This document shows, one piece after another, positions 61,951-64,000 of a stretch of 64,000 nt of DNA. The notes beneath the pieces were generated by a model. It did not search any database. It was not told the DNA's origin and saw only the letters and a list, made by a program, of their open reading frames with translations. The translations under genes and the position numbers were made by a program. How positions within the stretch are numbered: the first letter of the stretch is position 1; each line of letters starts with the position of its first letter. This DNA comes from Pseudomonas luteola NBRC 103146 (GTDB lineage: Bacteria > Pseudomonadota > Gammaproteobacteria > Pseudomonadales > Pseudomonadaceae). The stretch is taken from the NCBI RefSeq assembly GCF_002091675.1, contig NZ_BDAE01000001.1:62001-126000 (forward strand), written 5' to 3'.

Positions 61951-63270
61951 GTGAAATTCTCAATCCCCAAAATTGCTACAGCACCCTTCTGTCCCTCCGA
62001 GGTCAGTGGGTCGGTGCCTGTCACGCCCGGTGCCCCCTTCTGGCGCAAGGCTTTCCAGTTTGCAGGTCCGGGCCTTCTGGTCTCGATCGGTTACATGGAT
62101 CCTGGCAACTGGGCGACCGCCATCGAGGCAGGCTCCCGCTTTGGCTACAGCCTCTTGTTTGTGGTGTTGCTGGCCAGCCTGGCCGGCATGGTGGTTCAGT
62201 GCCTATGCGCGCGTCTGGGGCTTGCCACTGGCCGCGATCTGGCGCAGCTCTCTCGCGAGCGATACAGCCCGCGGACAGCCAAGACGCACTGGGCATTGGC
62301 ACAGATATCCATCATCGCCACCGATCTGGCGGAGGTGCTGGGATGCGCGTTGGCATTTCATCTGCTGCTTGGGTGCTCGCTAACCACGGGGATCATCCTG
62401 ACGGCTTTCGATACCTTGTTGATCCTGAGCTTGCAGCGTCGGGGGTTCCGTCAGTTGGAAGCCATCATGCTGGGGCTGGCCGCCACGATCGGTATCTGCT
62501 TCTTTATCGAGCTGATGCTGGTCAATCCATTCTGGCCCGACGTGGCGAAAGGCTTCGTACCGTCCTGGGAGGCGATCGTTCATCAGGAGCCCTTGTATCT
62601 GGCGATCGGCATCCTGGGCGCGACCGTCATGCCGCACAACCTCTATTTGCACTCTTCGGTGGTGCAGACACGTCTGGTGGCGAAGGATCAGGCCAGCCGG
62701 CTAGAGGCCATTCGGCTGGCGCGTTTCGATACTATTGGCTCGCTGGCACTGGCCCTGCTGATCAATGCGGCGATCCTGATTCTGGCCGCTTCGGCATTCC
62801 ATCGTACCGGCCATACGGATGTGGTCGAGATTCAGGATGCGTACCACTTGCTCGATCCGCTGGTTGGCGGTGCGCTCGCCAGCATTCTGTTTGGTGTGGC
62901 GCTGCTGGCTTCGGGACAAAGCTCGACCTTTACCGGGACGGTAGCCGGACAGGTCATCCTCGAAGGATATCTGCAACTCAAGATTCCCTGCTGGCAGCAG
63001 CGATTGGCCACACGCGCCATGGCCCTGGTCCCGGCGCTGATTGGCGTGTGGTGGTTGGGCGAGGGTTCCGTGGGCAAGCTATTGGTGCTGAGTCAGGTTG
63101 TCCTGAGTCTGCAGCTTCCCTTTGCGCTCTACCCGCTCATTCGGATGACGAGCGATACGAAACTCATGGGCCCTTTTGCTAATCGCACCTATACCAAGCT
63201 GCTGGCCTGGTTTCTGTTCGGTATCATCAGTCTCGCCAACCTGTGGCTTCTGGTGCAGTGGTTATTCTGA
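61951..63270 (+). CDS. mntH: Divalent metal cation transporter MntH (Nramp family)
   Basis: A 439-residue proton-coupled Mn2+/Fe2+ importer with about 11 membrane helices. The metal site is intact: YMDPGNWATAI in helix 1 and GATVMPHNLYLHSSVVQTR in helix 6. The GQSSTFTGTVAGQVILEGYL block is the Nramp transport signature. The GTG at 61951 follows GAGAG; a TTG at 61912 would add 13 polar residues. No MntR or Mn riboswitch motif was recognised upstream. Confidence 0.93.
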   Translation: MKFSIPKIATAPFCPSEVSGSVPVTPGAPFWRKAFQFAGPGLLVSIGYMDPGNWATAIEAGSRFGYSLLFVVLLASLAGMVVQCLCARLGLATGRDLAQLSRERYSPRTAKTHWALAQISIIATDLAEVLGCALAFHLLLGCSLTTGIILTAFDTLLILSLQRRGFRQLEAIMLGLAATIGICFFIELMLVNPFWPDVAKGFVPSWEAIVHQEPLYLAIGILGATVMPHNLYLHSSVVQTRLVAKDQASRLEAIRLARFDTIGSLALALLINAAILILAASAFHRTGHTDVVEIQDAYHLLDPLVGGALASILFGVALLASGQSSTFTGTVAGQVILEGYLQLKIPCWQQRLATRAMALVPALIGVWWLGEGSVGKLLVLSQVVLSLQLPFALYPLIRMTSDTKLMGPFANRTYTKLLAWFLFGIISLANLWLLVQWLF

Positions 63271-63304
63271 TGACAGACGGAAAAGCAGTAAGTAGGAGAG
63301 CCTG

Positions 63305-63571
63305 ATGGGTATCAATCAGAGACGCCATCCCCGTGTAGCCATGAAGTGCCGGTTGCGCATTACGCACCCGGAGTTTGGCGAGCTGATCTGCCAGACGCGT
63401 GACCTTTCCGACGGTGGCGTCTATGTACAGCACGAGACGCTGACGGAGTGGCCTGTAGGGACACGGGTGCAGGGACAGGTGCTGGACCTGCCCATCGAGG
63501 CACCTGTTGTCGACATGGAGTTGATGCGTGTGGATGCGCTCGGTGCAGGCTTTCGCTTTCTACGTGGGTAA
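63305..63571 (+). CDS. PilZ domain protein, 88 aa
   Basis: A single PilZ domain that binds c-di-GMP. Both ligand motifs are present: RRHPR at residues 6-10 (RxxxR) and DLSDGGVYV at about 34-42 ((D/N)xSxxG). No output domain, so it acts by protein contact; the target is unknown. GGAG lies 8 bases before the ATG. The positional homologue in P. aeruginosa is PA0012. Confidence 0.9.
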   Translation: MGINQRRHPRVAMKCRLRITHPEFGELICQTRDLSDGGVYVQHETLTEWPVGTRVQGQVLDLPIEAPVVDMELMRVDALGAGFRFLRG

Positions 63572-63584
63572 ACCCTGCGTTGGC

Positions 63585-63899
63585 TTAGCCCTTCTTCTTG
63601 TCCAGACGCTTCAGGAAAACCGTCATTTCCTTTTCCGACTGCTTATCGCCTTTGGTCTGCGCAGCAGTCAGGCCTGACTGCCAGGCCGCGCGGGCACCTT
63701 CACTGTCTCCCTGCTGTTCCAGGGCCTTGCCGAGCAGCTTCCAGGCGGCCGAATAAGTGGCATCCTGCTCTACGCAGCGTTGAAGGTGTATAGCGGCTTG
63801 CGCGGCATTTCCGGCATCTAGATAGCCCTTGCCCAGCCCGAAACGCAACATGGGGTTATCCATGCCTTTGGCTAGCATGTTTTCCAATGATTCGAGCAT
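63585..63899 (-). CDS. Tetratricopeptide repeat protein, 104 aa
   Basis: A 104-residue TPR protein with about two and a half repeats: PMLRFGLGKGYLDAGNAAQA, YSAAWKLLGKALEQQGDSEG and AWQSGLTAAQTKGDKQSEKE. No signal peptide; likely a cytoplasmic scaffold. The ATG at 63899 has AGGA at 7 bases; the ATG two codons upstream is too close to it. Partner unknown. Confidence 0.82.
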   Translation of the reverse strand: MLESLENMLAKGMDNPMLRFGLGKGYLDAGNAAQAAIHLQRCVEQDATYSAAWKLLGKALEQQGDSEGARAAWQSGLTAAQTKGDKQSEKEMTVFLKRLDKKKG

Positions 63900-63911
63900 G
63901 GGCATTTCCTC

Positions 63912-64000
63912 TTATTTGGCGATCTTGATCAGCTTGGCGTAGTAGAACCCGTCGTGGCCATTTTCCTGAGGAAGTAGCTGCCGCCCGTGGGGCTGTTTGA
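63912..64000 (-). CDS. rsmB: 16S rRNA (cytosine967-C5)-methyltransferase RsmB, C-terminal end only
   Basis: Only the last 28 codons are in the window; read on the minus strand they give QLLPQENGHDGFYYAKLIKI then AK and a TAA stop. The GHDGFYYA block is the conserved end of RsmB/Sun-type rRNA methyltransferases. The 5' part lies right of the window. It is 12 bases before the TPR gene on the same strand. Confidence 0.75.
   Translation of the reverse strand, partial: KQPHGRQLLPQENGHDGFYYAKLIKIAK

Overview
The window is a chromosomal segment of a Pseudomonas-type gammaproteobacterium around the replication origin. The order glmS-glmR-glmU-atpCDGAHFEBI-parB-parA-rsmG-mnmG-mnmE-yidC-yidD-rnpA-rpmH-oriC-dnaA-dnaN-recF-gyrB-(acyltransferase)-gmhB-glyS-glyQ-tag-lpxL is the one known from Pseudomonas, and the proteins read as Pseudomonas orthologues. 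By eye the G+C is moderate, lower than in P. aeruginosa, and several proteins (YidD, AtpI) are divergent. This would fit a lower-GC lineage such as the P. luteola group, but that placement is a guess from memory and not a computed result.

Region by region. 1-6.9 kb: the 3' part of a GGDEF-EAL c-di-GMP enzyme, the two-subunit pyruvate carboxylase (pycA-pycB) with its divergent LysR regulator, a small Pseudomonas protein and an RpiR/HexR-type sugar-phosphate regulator. 6.9-17.5 kb: an accessory type VI secretion island. It runs hcp (sigma-54-type promoter), vgrG, a DUF4123 adaptor, a very long Rhs effector interrupted by one in-frame amber codon, and an AT-rich tip carrying an unrecognised C-terminal toxin, its probable immunity gene, a second unrelated immunity candidate and a decaying duplicate of the first immunity gene. 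No T6SS structural genes are present, so this is a cargo island served by an apparatus encoded elsewhere.

17.6-28.3 kb: housekeeping and envelope genes: trhP (tRNA hydroxylation), uvrD, a half-size EamA permease, a Tim44-domain protein, a SUKH protein, an SDR, a thioesterase, tonB with a Fur box, a COG0523 metal GTPase and two small exported proteins, one behind a Zur-box-like palindrome. 28.3-32.5 kb: UDP-GlcNAc synthesis (glmS, glmU) with the DeoR-type regulator glmR between them. 32.5-39.7 kb: the complete F1Fo ATP synthase operon on the minus strand.

39.8-55.1 kb: the origin domain. ParA/ParB and a good parS inside recF provide segregation. DnaA boxes cluster between rpmH and dnaA (oriC), a second group lies between mnmG and mnmE, and smaller sets lie between glmS and glmR and after gyrB. 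rpmH itself (44 codons) is intact. 55-64 kb: acetyltransferase, lysophospholipid acyltransferase, heptose phosphatase gmhB, glycyl-tRNA synthetase, 3-methyladenine glycosylase, lipid A acyltransferase, MntH, a PilZ protein, a TPR protein and the end of rsmB at the right edge.

The most unusual part is the T6SS Rhs island: the amber-split effector, the unassigned toxin domain, and an immunity duplication in which the second copy has lost its RBS, its frame and its 3' end. All starts were chosen by reading RBS context and family comparison from memory; no database search or counting program was used.
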